Below are positions 8,812 through 20,101 of a DNA stretch of 64,000 nucleotides, piece by piece. Positions within the stretch are counted from its first letter, which is position 1; every line of letters begins with the position of its first letter. The stretch comes from Centrapalus pauciflorus. Its lineage: Eukaryota; Streptophyta; Magnoliopsida; Asterales; Asteraceae. The position numbers were made by a program, and so were the translations under genes. The stretch covers positions 1-64,000 of the forward strand of contig JAANYP010002044.1 of NCBI GenBank assembly GCA_020465985.1. The letters are read 5' to 3'. The notes below the pieces were generated by a model. The model was not told the DNA's origin. It searched no databases and saw only the letters and a program-made list of their open reading frames with translations.

Positions 8812-11800
8812 ATGGCTCACAGACCTAATCCCCTTCTTCCAGTGTTCGTTGGTGATGATGTTGTCAAACACTCATCAGTCACCACAATGCTGACCATCAA
8901 ACCCACCAACTACATTGCAAATCTGACCATACCCAAGAACTATGTGGGAAAAGGGTATGAAGAAATGGTGGAGTTCTTAAAAGTTCAGCCGTTGAACTAT
9001 GCAATGACTGCATCCCCTGGTGTCTTGTATCAGGAGATGGTGTATGAGTTCTGGTACACCTGTGCCTACAACCCCAACACCAAAGTCATCAAGGGTACTA
9101 TTCTCAATGGGACTCAGACCATTGAGATTAGTACTGATCTTCTCAGGGAGGTGCTTCATCTTCCAACTGCTGAATCTTATGACATGCCTCAAGCTGAGGA
9201 TGAACAAATGGGAAATCTGCTACGCTTCTGTGGTGTAGCAGAACCCAAAATTGGAGCTACTTTATTCAGGAAGGAGTTGTCCCCCACTTACAGCTTCTTA
9301 TTTGCTTCAGTAATGATGAGCTTCAGCAGCAAAGTTGGTTCATTTGACAAACTGAGCCGTGATGAAATCCCAATAGTCCTACAGCTGGTGGATGGGACTA
9401 CCATTGATATGGCTAAGTGGATATTTCTGAACATGAGGAACCTGGTGCAGCAAGAGCCAAGACCAGCTGCTATCCGATATCCCAGGTTTCTGAGCCTCAT
9501 CTTCAAGCATCACTGTGGTGAGCATCTATATAACTCTCAGCCTTTACTTAAGTCTGCTGCATTCCCTGTCATAGGGAATAGAGTTTTCTATACCCCTGTT
9601 CTACCCAATGAGCTTCCTCTGTCCACACCAATGAGGAGGTTGTTAGGTTTGGTGGAAGGACCCTCTGATGTGAGGGTGGATCCAGAAGCTGCTGCTCCCA
9701 CAAGAAAATCCAAAGCCAGGTCCAAAATTGTTAAGAGGACCCTGGCAACTGCTGAAGCTGGGCCTGTGAAAAAGAAGGCCAAAACAGCTCAGACAGAGTC
9801 TGAACCTTTAGCCTCTGTGGCTGAGGGGGAGCAGGCTCCTCACCCTGGTTCATTCGTTGAACCTCAAGCCTCTGTGGCTGGTGCCTCTGTGGCACCTGAG
9901 ACTATGGAACAGGCCAACCCACCTGTTTCTGACCCAGTCTCAAAACCTGTCCAGTGTGAACCCCTCATCTCCTCTCCACAATCACCCACTTCATCCTTTC
10001 ACTATCAACGAAAATCCATCTCCAAAAAGAAACCAGCCAAAACAACTACCTCCTTCCCAACAGGGTTCAGTTGTAAAAGAAGCAACCCCTGCTGCCTCTC
10101 CTATATTGGGAGAAGGTTCAGCCCCATTCGAGCATGCTTCACTCTAATCTGAGTCTACCCAGAGTCAGCCTAGACCCTCTAGTTCCTCCCAACAGGAACC
10201 AGTTGTACAAACGGAGATAGCCACATCAACTATCCCAGCCTCCCACCAGGCTGAGGATATTGAAAGACAGGAGTCCTCTCCACTCCATACTGAGTCCACA
10301 CTGTCCCCCACTCAAATCTCCTCACACCCTGAGTCTGCACGAGGTGCCCACGCAGCTGGTATAGACCAATCAGCAGCTCAGCCTCAAACTTCTGCTCCCC
10401 ATGATACAGCTGTTCTACACCAAGCAGCTGCTAAGGGACCAACACCCCAAGCTGATGAACCTCAGGGATCATACCATCCCTCTGGTGAGGCTGTTCCCTC
10501 CATGCAAACTCCATCAGCAGGTTTCACCACTGCTGATGTTGAAATGCATATCCCATCTCCCAATGATGAGGTGCTTTTACACCAAGGCACTGCAGAGGGA
10601 ACCACCACTGGTCTTCATGAGGATGTTGCAGCACAAGCAGCATCTGAAAGGCGCCCAACACCAACCCCTTCTCCTGGTGATGCAGCTACAGCCGCTGCTG
10701 AAGGACCCTTTGACCCCTCCAAGCTGGGCCACATTACTTTTGCCCAGGCTATGGAGCTTCTTTCAACCGTTCCTCTTCCCTCTCCATCACATCCACATAC
10801 ACCAGCCTCATCATCATCTTCTCCATCTACCCACTCTAAACAGTCCACCCATACACCTCCATCTCCTAAAGACCTACCTTTGAAGGATCAGCTTTCTCTG
10901 CTGACCAACAAAGTTGGTTCCTTAGAAACTGCCATGACCTCTCTACCCTCTCTCATTTCAGACTTTGTGTCTGAACAGCTAAAGGGGTTCTTTGATTCGT
11001 TCAAAGACTCTTTCCCTACCACTCCACAAACAGATAATTCTCAACAGCTGTTAGCACTCACTGCTCAGCTGCAACATGTGTCCACCTCCCTCTCCTCCAT
11101 TCTTTCCCTACAACAGGACTCTGTGTCGTCAATGACATCTATTTCTCAACAGCTGTCATCTCTCCTCACTTCTTGCAATTCTACTCTTCCTGCCACTCTG
11201 GCCAGCTTGACCACACTAATTGGCTCTCTATCTAATTCTATGTCATCAAACCTTGCTGATGTGCAAGATTCTCTCGAATTACATCTTGCACAGCTTCAAA
11301 GTTTGCTGTTCACTGAGTCTGATAGGGAAAACATTGTTAAGCTGACCTCCCTTGCTGATACACAGTCCTCTTCTCTTCAAACCTGTCTTTCCCAGCTTGC
11401 AGAGGTCAAGGACAATTTGGCTTTCTTAGTGAATAGCCTTGTTGGCCCCAGGCCTACTGCCAAAACTGCTGGCAAGCCTGATGACTTTGTGTCTTCAGGC
11501 AGACCGGGTGTTGAAGGTGCTGGTCCATCTCCTTCAAAGGGGGAGAAGTCGTCTGCCTCTAAGACTAAGTCTAAGGGGGAGAAAACTTCTTCTCCTAAGG
11601 AGAAACCAGTGCCTGCAGCACAAACTGGTCATCCAGCAGGAATCTCTGAAACAGGTACAGTAGAGGGTGCTTCTCATGCTGCTCAGTCTACTCAGGTTGA
11701 ATCTCCAATCCCTGCTCAGTCTAAGGGGGAGGAATCTATTCCTGAGGGCAGGCCAAGTAGCAGAAGGAGGCTCTGATCTTAGAGGAAGAAGAAGAGGAGG

Positions 11801-12961
11801 AAAGTCCTGAAGCTGCTACCACTACAGCAGCTAAAGAAAAAGAAATAGCAGAAGATGAACCCATACAGCAGAAAGCAACAGAAATCAAATTCCACAAAGC
11901 CAGGGCCAAAGAAATGGGTCTTCCTATGCACAACTACTTTGAGTTTAGAGAAGAACAGCTTCAAGCCCTGGAAGTTCTTAGAAAAGAAGAAGAATCTGCC
12001 AAAGCTTCCAAATCATTTGCACTTCAAGAAGCAAAGAAAGTTAAAATGTCTACTCTGGAAGTGAATAAGAAAATATTGGAAGCTGCTAAGGGATCAGCAG
12101 GGGAGAAGGAAGCAGAAAAAGAAAAAGGTACTCTGGTCTCAGTGACCAAGCCTACAGTGCCTCATGCAAGAGCTCAGTACCATTTTGACAACCTGGCAAA
12201 GAAAAAATTTCAAGATGTTGCTGAAAGAAGGCTTGCCAAGGAAGCAATTGTCAAAGCTGTCCCTATATCAAGAAAAGGCAGTCAGTGGAAGTTGAAAATA
12301 ACAAGGATGGGTGCAACAGTCCCCGAATTGGAAACATATGACTACACTGACGTAGCACAGATGGGGTACAGAGAATGGATTGAGCTGGCAGTTGCTCTGA
12401 GTGAATCAAAGTTAGAAACGGCTAAGACAATCAGGGCATATGTCAAGAAACTGATAGAGAGAGTAAAGAACCTTGGCCTGATCTCCAAAGAAGTAAGTGA
12501 AGGTGTCTTTGTGACACATCCAAAAATTAAGGCCAGGAGGACAAGGAAGGACACTGAGATGGAACAACTCCTTACACTGATTGAACAAGGCGATTATGCC
12601 ATTGAAATGAAAGGAGTTGATCACAGCCTGCCTAGTGGAATAGAGTTTGAAGATGGCAAGATCATTGAAGAGCCTGAGCTGGGGGCATTTTTTGTAGATC
12701 CCTTAACTCAGAAGAAATGTTTTCAAAGAGCTTTAGATCTATACAAAGTGGATCTAAGACAACTTGTGGCCTTCAGACTTGCAGTTTCATTCAGGCTGTC
12801 TAGTAAGTGGAGAGCAGCCGTCTGGGATCAGCTCAGAGGCTTTTGATGAGAGAGGTGAACTTGAAGATCCCAAGTTCATGATAATAAGAAGTGAAATTCG
12901 AGAACTTGAGGATACCAGGAAAGAACTGGAAAAGATGTTTCAGGATCCTCCTCCAGTGTGA
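8812..12961 (+). pseudogene. H1 ORF3 (post-pol additional protein), about 1380 codons, broken
   Basis: Starts MAHRPNPLLP at 8812. An N-terminal globular domain (about residues 20-270) carries YEFWYTCAY, LLREVLHL, RFCGVAEPK, FASVMMSFSSK and FLNMRNL. Then come basic patches (RKSKARSKIVKR, VKKKAKT) that could be nuclear signals, a long Pro/Ser/Thr-rich linker, a coiled-coil stretch (about 10890-11440) and a charged C-terminal domain (MGYREWIELAV, KTIRAYVKKLIERVKNLGL). Breaks: a frameshift near 10055, CAA-to-TAA at 10148-10150, a one-base loss near 11770, and a one-base gain near 12838; the family end is at 12961. No signal peptide or membrane helix is visible, so the 'env-like' label given to this position is not supported. 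Function unknown. Confidence 0.8.
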
Positions 12962-13293
12962 TGAAGTCCATCTGCCATCTGGGCAGGTGAAGAATGGAAG
13001 CTGTCCATTAGTTGGACAGGCTTACCATTTTCTGCTCCCAACAAAAACAGTCCAATGTACATTAGTTGTACTTTATTTACATTTGTTGTAATTTCCTTTT
13101 ACATTAGTTGTAATATACATCAGTACATTAGTTGTACTTTTGTGAGAACATGTGTTGTTCTAATGTAATAAAAAATCAGTGTATATATAAACTGATCTTT
13201 TACTTTATGTTGATGTTGTAATTTTGTTTCAACAAATGTACTGTAAAAATATATAGTGACTTTTGATAAGGCCAGCTTAGACTGGTTATTGCA
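12962..13293 (+). other. H1 3' untranslated stretch with ACATTAGTTGTA repeats
   Basis: Noncoding, AT-rich. Contains three to four near copies of ACATTAGTTGTA (about 13056-13140). The equivalent stretch of B (42695-43038) has the same repeats, so they are conserved between copies. Possibly 3'-end or packaging signals; that is conjecture. Confidence 0.65.
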
Positions 13294-13306
13294 AATAGGG
13301 GGAGAT
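13294..13306 (+). other. H1 polypurine tract
   Basis: AAATAGGGGGAGAT directly precedes the 3' LTR start TGTTAGGC at 13307, the normal place for plus-strand priming. Confidence 0.85.
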
Positions 13307-14432
13307 TGTTAGGCACAAAAAGGTCTCAGTCAAACTTGTTCTGCATCTGAGGGGGAGATTATTAATCAAACCTGTTGATGCTTTTGAAGGTTGAATTTAA
13401 GGCCTGTTATATGCCTTATTGAAACCTGAAAATGATTTGCAATATCAGCCTAAAGCTGTTCTATGAGTTGCATGTGTTGCAACAAAGACAGTTTTGCTCA
13501 AGCTGTTCAGTCTGCTGAACAGGCTGGACATAAACTGTCTACGCTGCTCTACACTGATGAGCAGCTTGGGCAGTTTACAAGTGTTATGTTCTTCGTGAAC
13601 AGAACCTGTTCTTTGTGAACAGGCTAAACACTTTATGGAATGTGTTTCCATGTCCTCATGTAATGTTTTTGACTACAAGATCAGTTTACAAAGTCGAAGA
13701 CAAAGTGGAAATTAGAACTGCTCAGCCTGCCCAAGCTGTTCTGTTACATGAAGACAAAAAGGTTATTTGAAAAAGGGTGACAGACCTTTTTCTTATATCA
13801 AAATAGGCCTTTACAAGGAAGAAAGACGCAAAGTTGACATTCCTTATTTAGTTAAAGGCAATGCAACAGTAGACAAAGTGAAAAGACAAAAGTTCTGCAC
13901 ACAAGAAGAAAAGTCTGCTTTTCAGAAAGTGCAGAATAGGTTATGTTGTCTTTTCAACAAGACTTCTCCTTTTTCATTTCGTCCAATGAAGAAACTTCTC
14001 TTAGATCCTCTGAGTGAGTATAAAAGGAAGCTTCTAAGGACAGAAAGATTAAGCCAAAAAGCTAAGTGCTGAAGCCAAGAGTGAACGTGCAAGTGTGTTT
14101 TTCATGCATGCAAGCCTGCCTGTGTAATACAGTTTCTTTGTGTCTAAGCTGTTCTACATAAGCTGTCCCTCTAAGTCTTGTAAACACAGTGAGTGCTTCT
14201 TAGTGAGTGTATTCATTGTAAACTAGTTTGAGTCTGTCTTAGACTAGTGAACATACTGTTGTATATGTCATCTCAGCTTGAACATTTCCGCATTCAAGCT
14301 TGTTTGTAATCAACAACTTGTTGATAATACATACAAACATATAGAAAATAGTGTGTAATTTTTAAATAGCTGTATTCACCCCCCCCTTTATAGCTTAAAG
14401 CTATACACTTTGGGAACCTCTCGGGACCTACA
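13307..14432 (+). repeat. H1 3' LTR, 1126 bp
   Basis: TGTTAGGCAC at 13307 to GGGACCTACA at 14432. A second polypurine-like GAGGGGGAGAT is about 43 bp inside. CCAAT lies at 13983-13987 and TATAAAAG at 14019-14026. A C-run of eight precedes the end. The LTR of A is the closest relative by eye; the LTRs of B, C and F form a second subgroup. Confidence 0.93.
13983..14026 (+). promoter_or_regulatory. H1 3' LTR core promoter
   Basis: CCAAT at 13983-13987 and TATAAAAG at 14019-14026. In a 3' LTR this could fire outward into the 203-bp spacer and element B. Confidence 0.6.
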
Positions 14433-14635
14433 GACATCCACTCAACCACATCGGCCTTATAAATATCGGGGCCACCCAACTCAAGCACACTTTCCCACCC
14501 CAAATAGTCAAAAAGGTATGAAATTTCATAGTCCTCAAAATCTCTCCTCTTAACCCTCTTTTCAGCTAACACTTAATTCGAATATTTTCTATATAAAAAC
14601 AAGTCGTCCAAACATGTTCGGGGTGTTGGGACTGT
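14433..14635. other. Unique 203-bp spacer between H1 and B, with a possible coding remnant on the minus strand
   Basis: The only interval not assigned to a named element. From 14572 down to the LTR edge the minus strand is open and reads like protein: a basic start (KRVKRRDFEDYE), then SYLFDYLGWESVLELGG and DIYKADVVEWMS. The LGW...L...G...Y...V.EW pattern recalls N-terminal domains of plant transposon-associated ORFs, but I cannot name the family. It may be a relic of an older element that was the common target. Confidence 0.4.
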
Positions 14636-15745
14636 TAGGCACAAAAAGGCCTCAGTCAAACCTGCTCTACATCTTAGGGGAGATTTTTAATCAAACTTGT
14701 TTGATGCACTTAAAGGTATAATTTAAGGCATGTTAATGCCTTATTGAAACCTGAAAAGTGATTTGCAATATAAGTCAAAGCTGCTTACCCTGTTGCATTT
14801 GTTGCAACAAAGGCAGATTGTCCAAGCTGTTCTGTCTGCTGAACAGGCTGGACATAAACTGTCTACGCTGCTCTATTCTGATGAGAAGCTTGGACAAATT
14901 CTAAGGGTTCTGTTCTTTGTGAACAGAACCTGTTCTTCATGAACAGGCTAAACACTTCATGGAAAATGTTTCCAAGTCCTTATGTATTGTTTTGGACTAC
15001 AAGATCAGTTTACAAGTCGAAGACAAAGTGGAAAACAGAAGATGCTAAAGCTGCCTACGATGTTCTATTACATGAAGACAAAGAGGATATATGAAATGAG
15101 TGACAGACCATTTCATATATCAAAATGGCCTTAACAAAAGAAGAAAGATGCAAAGTTGACATTCCTCTTTTGGTTAAAGCGTTATGCAATAGAGAAAAAA
15201 AGAAAAGGACAAAGATTCTGCCACATGAAGACAAGTCTGCTTTATCAGAATGTGCAGAAAATTTGTTTTGTCTTTTTAGAAAGAGATCCCACTATCTCAT
15301 CGTCCAATGAAGAAGCTTCACTGAGATTCTCAGTGAGAGTATAAAAGGAAGCTTCTAAGGATTATGAGATAACCAAGAGTGAGAAATTCAGATCGTGCAT
15401 TGAAGTGTGTTATTCCATGCATGCAAGTCTGCTTGAATAAAACAGTAATGTTTGTCCAAGCTGTTCTTATTCAAGTTGACCATCTATGTCTTGTAAAATC
15501 AGTGAGTTCATCTTAGTGAGTGTATTCATTGTATCTAGTCTGAATGTGTCTTAGATTAGTCGAACATCTGTTGTATCTGTCATCTCAGCTTGAACTTTTC
15601 CGCAGTTAAGCTTGTTTGTAATTAACACTTGTTAATAATATACACAAACATTGAGAAAAGAGTGTTGAGTTTTAATTTGTTGTATTCACCCCCCCCCCCT
15701 CTACAGCTTAGATCAATACACTAGGGAAACTTTTTGAGACCTACA
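14636..15745 (+). repeat. B 5' LTR, 1110 bp
   Basis: TGTTAGGCAC at 14636 to GAGACCTACA at 15745. Two CTGTTCNNN(G/A)TGAACAG units lie at about 14910-14950. The LTR contains a 61-codon frame starting MALTKEERC (15125-15310) that is also open at 43565 and 50500 in the sister LTRs. A run of 11 C (15689-15699) lies near its end. Confidence 0.93.
15303..15347 (+). promoter_or_regulatory. B 5' LTR core promoter
   Basis: CCAAT at 15303-15307 and TATAAAAG at 15340-15347. This would start the B genomic RNA about 400 nt before the LTR end. Confidence 0.75.
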
Positions 15746-15747
15746 AC

Positions 15748-15759
15748 TGGTATCAGAGC
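15748..15759 (+). other. B primer-binding site
   Basis: TGGTATCAGAGC, two bases after the LTR end; initiator tRNA-Met type. Confidence 0.93.
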
Positions 15760-15807
15760 AGATAGAGTGTGTGTCAACTCTAAATTTCTATTTTTCCCTA
15801 CTTTCCC

Positions 15808-18567
15808 ATGGACAACAGTGCATTCCAGCTCCTCCTCTTACTATGACAATGGTTCTATGGCAAAACCCCCCAAATTTAATCATCAAAACTTCTGTGGTTG
15901 GAAGTGCAGAATGATGCTCTACTTAGAGAATCAGGATGTACAACTGCCAGAGATAGTAATGGAAGGTCCCTATGTGCCAACTTCTGTTACTAGTATCACT
16001 CCTGCTGTTGAAGGAGCTGCCCCTGAGATCAGAACCTTTGAGAAGGCCAAAGCTCAATGGTCTGATGTAGACAAAAGGCTGGTTGCTCTTGATGCAAAAG
16101 CTAGGAATAACCTGGTCATTTCTCTTCCTGATGATGTGTTTAAACAGGTTGAGAAAATGAAGACTGCAAAGGAGATGTGGGATACATTGTGTACCGTCTA
16201 TGATGGTCCCACTATCACACTGGATAAAAGGATTAACAACCTTGTTAGACAGTATGAACTCTTGTTTGCAAAACCAAAGGAGTCTCTCACAGAAACCTAT
16301 ACCAGGTTCACTGCTCTTATCAATGATCTCAAAGCTGTTGGGATCACTAAGGACAGCTTGACTCTAGTAAACAAGTTCTTGGACATCTTGCCTGAAGAAT
16401 GGAACTAGTTTTCTACTATCTTAAGAAATTCAGGCACTATCAAAGGTATGGATCTTGTAAATCTGTATGGATCCTTACTAAATGATGAGCAGTCAAGTCA
16501 ACAGAAAAGAAATGCTTTGGAAATGTCTAATAGAGGTGCTGCCTTAGTAGCCAGCGTGAGACAACCTGTTGGTCAGGTATGTGATGTGTTCACACAACCT
16601 GATCAACAGGCTGATGATGAAAGGGAAGAGATGTCTGAAGAGGAAGACTGTGAAGATCTTTCTGAACTAGATGATGAGCAAATGATTGCAATGTTTGTCA
16701 AGAAGTTCAACAAGAAGAGGTTTGGTGGAAGAATGCTACAGAGGAAGTCAAGTGCCACCAAAAAGAAGACATTTGACAAAACCAAGGCGGAGTGATTTGA
16801 ATGTGGCAAACTGGCCATATAGTTGCTGACTGTGTGTCTAAAGCTGTTGGTCAATCATCCAAACCATTCAAGACAAACATGAACGATGGCTACAGGGTTA
16901 AGTACCTTATGGCCATGGCTAAGCTGAAGAAGTTGGAAGACTCAGTGGCTTCCAACAAGCAAAAGGGACTCATGGCTGAGACATGTGATTGGGAGGAATC
17001 TGACTCATCTTCAGATAAAGAAGATAACAACTGTCTGATGGCCAACACTGATGTCCCATCAACAAGCAACTTCAAACAAGACCTGGCTGAAGCTGAAGCC
17101 TTCAACAGCTTAGAGAACTGGAATCCAACAATGATGTACAAAGTACAAAACTTTATGGCTTAGTGTAATGATGAAAAAGTCAAAATATTTGAATATATGC
17201 TTGTTGATTTAAAAGCTGCTATTGAGAAGCACAATGTTTTGTTGTCTGAAATCTCCAAGCTAAAAATTGATCTTGAAATAAAAACTAGTAAACTGGACAG
17301 TTTCCATAAGTTGGAAACTGAACTTGATGAATTAAAACACATCAATTCCATTTTATTAGAAGAAAAGAGAGAAACAGACATAAAACATGCAAAGCTTCAA
17401 AAGATTGTTTACTCTTGGTGCCAATCTGCATAAAAAGTCAGCCATTGTATTAGTCAACAGATCCCCGCTCAAATCCAAGCCTATCTTCGAGGGGATCTTG
17501 ACAAAGCAGCTTCGATTGTTGAGATAAATAATCTGAAAAATGACTTATCCACTCTTGGTGAGCTTCCAAGTACTTTCATCCAGAAACTGAATGGTAAGCT
17601 AGACTCAACAAACAGGTTTGTCAGGCCTCAAAATACTGACAACTTGTGTGAAAAAGCCCCAAAAGCTGTTGACGAAATGTGTTCTCCATCAAATCAGTCT
17701 GCTAAGTGCTCAGCTGGTTCACACAAGCAAAAGAAAGGAAAACAAGCTCAAGCTGCTGCTGTGGACTCTAAACCTATTGACAAGACAAGCTCTGGGTCTA
17801 AAGCTGATGGTAAGAGACCTATTAATCCTTTTGATGCTGACCATTTTGAGAAAAAGTTTTCAAAAGTTAAGCAGCCTGCTTTCAACAGGGGTAAGTCTCA
17901 TGTTGAAAGTAAATCTGCTGTGATGTCAAACAAGTTTTTAAATCATAGTGGAAAATTGGTTATAAATGAATGTAAGTCTTTCAAAACCAATAGTAGTGAT
18001 TATGTTGATAGGCAACATCCATCACATCTCAGTAAGGGCGAAGGCAAAGCCATTGCTCAACCTGAGAAATTTGGAAATAAGTTTCCCAAACCTGTGGAAG
18101 GTCAAAGGCCAATCAAACTTTCTGTATTTGATATCTGTCCTCCTAAAAAGAGGAAAGAAGATACAGGCAAAGCTGTTGCCATTGTGCCTTCCACCCAAAC
18201 TGTTGATTCTTCTAAAAATAGTAATGAGTTTGCTAAACCTGCTGATAGGATCAACAAAAATAATTCATAATATGTTTCTGGAAGTACTTCTTCCAAAAAG
18301 GCTAAAAAGAGAAAATGTTATAAGTGTGGGAAGAAGACACATATGGCCAAAGACTGTCCTGAAATTGAGGACACGAGGCCTGTTGACTCTGCTAGTTCCA
18401 TCATTGCAAAAGCAACCAGTGTTGGAAGTAATATGGTGAATGAGGATAGTATCCAAGCTGATACAATCAAAATAAGGAATATTGGTGTGGATATCACTGG
18501 TCCATCAACAAATGTTGATGAAGTAGGAGAACTCATCCCTATGATGAGTTCCCCTGAAAATAACTAA
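15808..18567 (+). pseudogene. B gag, decayed
   Basis: Begins ATG GAC AAC AGT at 15808. A one-base gain near 15820 shifts the frame at once; the downstream protein (YYDNGSMAKPPKFNHQNF) is read in the next frame. Stops follow at 16406 (after EEWN), 16793 (the first knuckle Cys region), 17161, 17431 (CAA to TAA) and 18268. Both CCHC knuckles are still recognisable; the second reads CYKCGKKTHMAKDC near 18316. It ends at TAA 18565-18567 with the same terminal peptide (MSSPENN) as C. Layout is as in A gag. Confidence 0.88.
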
Positions 18568-18592
18568 TATTTTCCCATGACACTCTGCAGGA
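18565..18592 (+). promoter_or_regulatory. Acceptor-like site at the B gag/pol boundary
   Basis: The gag stop lies in AACTAAT, followed by TTTTCCCATGACACTCTGCAG and GAC. There are 23 nt from stop to the end of CAG, which places pol in the +2 frame relative to gag, unlike A (+1). Confidence 0.45.
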
Positions 18593-20101
18593 CAAACAAC
18601 CATCCCAGGTTTAGTACTTGGACAATGGCTGCTCAGGACATATGACAGGTTGTAAAGATCTGCTGAGTGATCTCAGGCCTGAAAAAGGTCCAAAAGTCAC
18701 ATTTGGTGACAATGTACAGGGATCCATAGAAGGATATGGAACTCTTCAAGCTGGTGATGCTGTATTCAAAAGGGTAGCCTATATGTTGTGGACATGAAAT
18801 CTGCTGATCCCACAACTGAAACTTGCTTTATCTCAAGAAGCAATGCAGACCTGAACTGGTTATGGCACAAAAGGCTATCACACCTAAACTTCAAGAATAT
18901 CAACAAACTCTGTAAGAAAGAGTTGGTAACAGGTCTGCCTTCTATAACCTTTGTTAAGGATAAACTCTGCACAGCTTGTGAGAAAGGCAAGCAGAGAAAA
19001 ACATCTTTTAAATCTAAGCATAATTTCTCTATTGATACTCCTCTCTTCTTAATCCACATGGACTTGTTTGGACCAGTCAGTGTCCCAAGTCTAGGAGGTA
19101 GAAGATACACTCTAGTAATGGTTGATGAGTTCTCCAGGTTTACATGGGTGATCTTTCTGAAGAGCAAAGGAGAGGCTGCTAGAGAAATCATTGGATTTAT
19201 AAAAAAGATGGAAATGCTGAACTCTGCTCAAGTTAAGCAGCTTAGAAGTGATCGTGGTACTGAATTCAGAAAGAGTACTCTTGAGGAGTTCAGTGAAGAA
19301 AGAGGAATCTCACAGAATTTTTCAGCAGTAAGAACTCCACAACAAAATGGAGTTGCTGAAAAGAGAAACAGAACTCTCATTGAAGCTGCTAGAACCATGT
19401 AGCAGTGTGCATTAGGTTTACCTTCATCATTCTGGGCTGAAGCTGTCAATACTGCCTGCTTCACTCAAAACAGATCCTTGGTGGTGAAAAGGTTCAACAA
19501 GACTCCCTATGAGTTAATCAAAGGGAAAATGCCAAATATTAGCTATTTCCATGTGTTTGGATGTCCCTGCTTCATTTTGAATCAAAGGGATCAGTTGGAA
19601 AAATTTGAACCCAAAGCTGATGAAGGTGTGTTTGTTGGATATTCTACTATATCTTAAGCCTAGAGAGTATACAACAACAAAAGAAAGGAGATAGATGAAT
19701 CTATCAATGTCACCTTTGAAGAGTCAAGGAGTGCTTCTACCAAAGCTGTTCCTATATCAGTTTCAGGAGAGTTCAGCTTTGATGATCTCATGCATTCCAT
19801 TAATGAAGAAAAGGACTCAAAAGCTTCCACTACATCTAGAGTGGAACCTGTTAATCATGATGGACATGATGATGACTATGTTGATACACCCTGTGTGAAT
19901 AAGTGTACTGACATAATTACAACATCATGTACTGAACCAATCATTGCTGATTTTCCTGGATCCTCTGCTGATATGTTCAACAATGGAGAGTCATGCTCAA
20001 CAAGTGAACAGGCTCAAGATATCAGTGTGTCTGAAAATCTTGGAAGCTGCTCAATAGGACATGTTGAAGATGCAAATAACTCAGGAGAATCTTCATTGAG
20101 A
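18588..20101 (+). pseudogene. B pol, left segment: protease to integrase C-terminus
   Basis: The protease motif is damaged: TGG to TAG before it, and the catalytic triplet reads DNG (GACAATGGC) where A has DSG. A deletion of about 140 bp near 18782 joins the protease end to the GAG-pre-integrase domain, as seen by comparison with C (47131-47272). An open block 18788-19402 carries the HHCC region (WHKRLSHLNF ... CTACEKGKQ) and the integrase core (HMDLFGP, RSDRGTEF, NGVAEKRNR). It ends at TAG 19400. Later stops lie near 19657. Coding similarity ends at SSL near 20100, where E2 begins. Confidence 0.88.

Larger units (their letters stand above)
1..14432 (+). mobile_element. H1: Sirevirus-type Ty1/copia element, 5' end outside window, interrupted by A
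   Basis: The plus-strand order is integrase C-terminus, RT start, [inserted element A], RT and RNase H, noncoding stretch, ORF3, polypurine tract, 3' LTR. This is the copia order (integrase before RT) with an extra ORF after pol, as in Sireviruses. The right edge is set by LTR terminus ...CTACA at 14432. The 5' LTR, gag and protease lie left of the window. All its reading frames carry stops or frameshifts, so it is not autonomous. Base 14433 onward (GACAT) would be its right target duplication, which cannot be tested without the left end. Confidence 0.9.

Noticed and set aside
8812..12961. Envelope glycoprotein reading of ORF3
   Set aside because: No signal peptide, no membrane anchor and no cysteine pattern visible, despite the long coiled coil and the position after pol.
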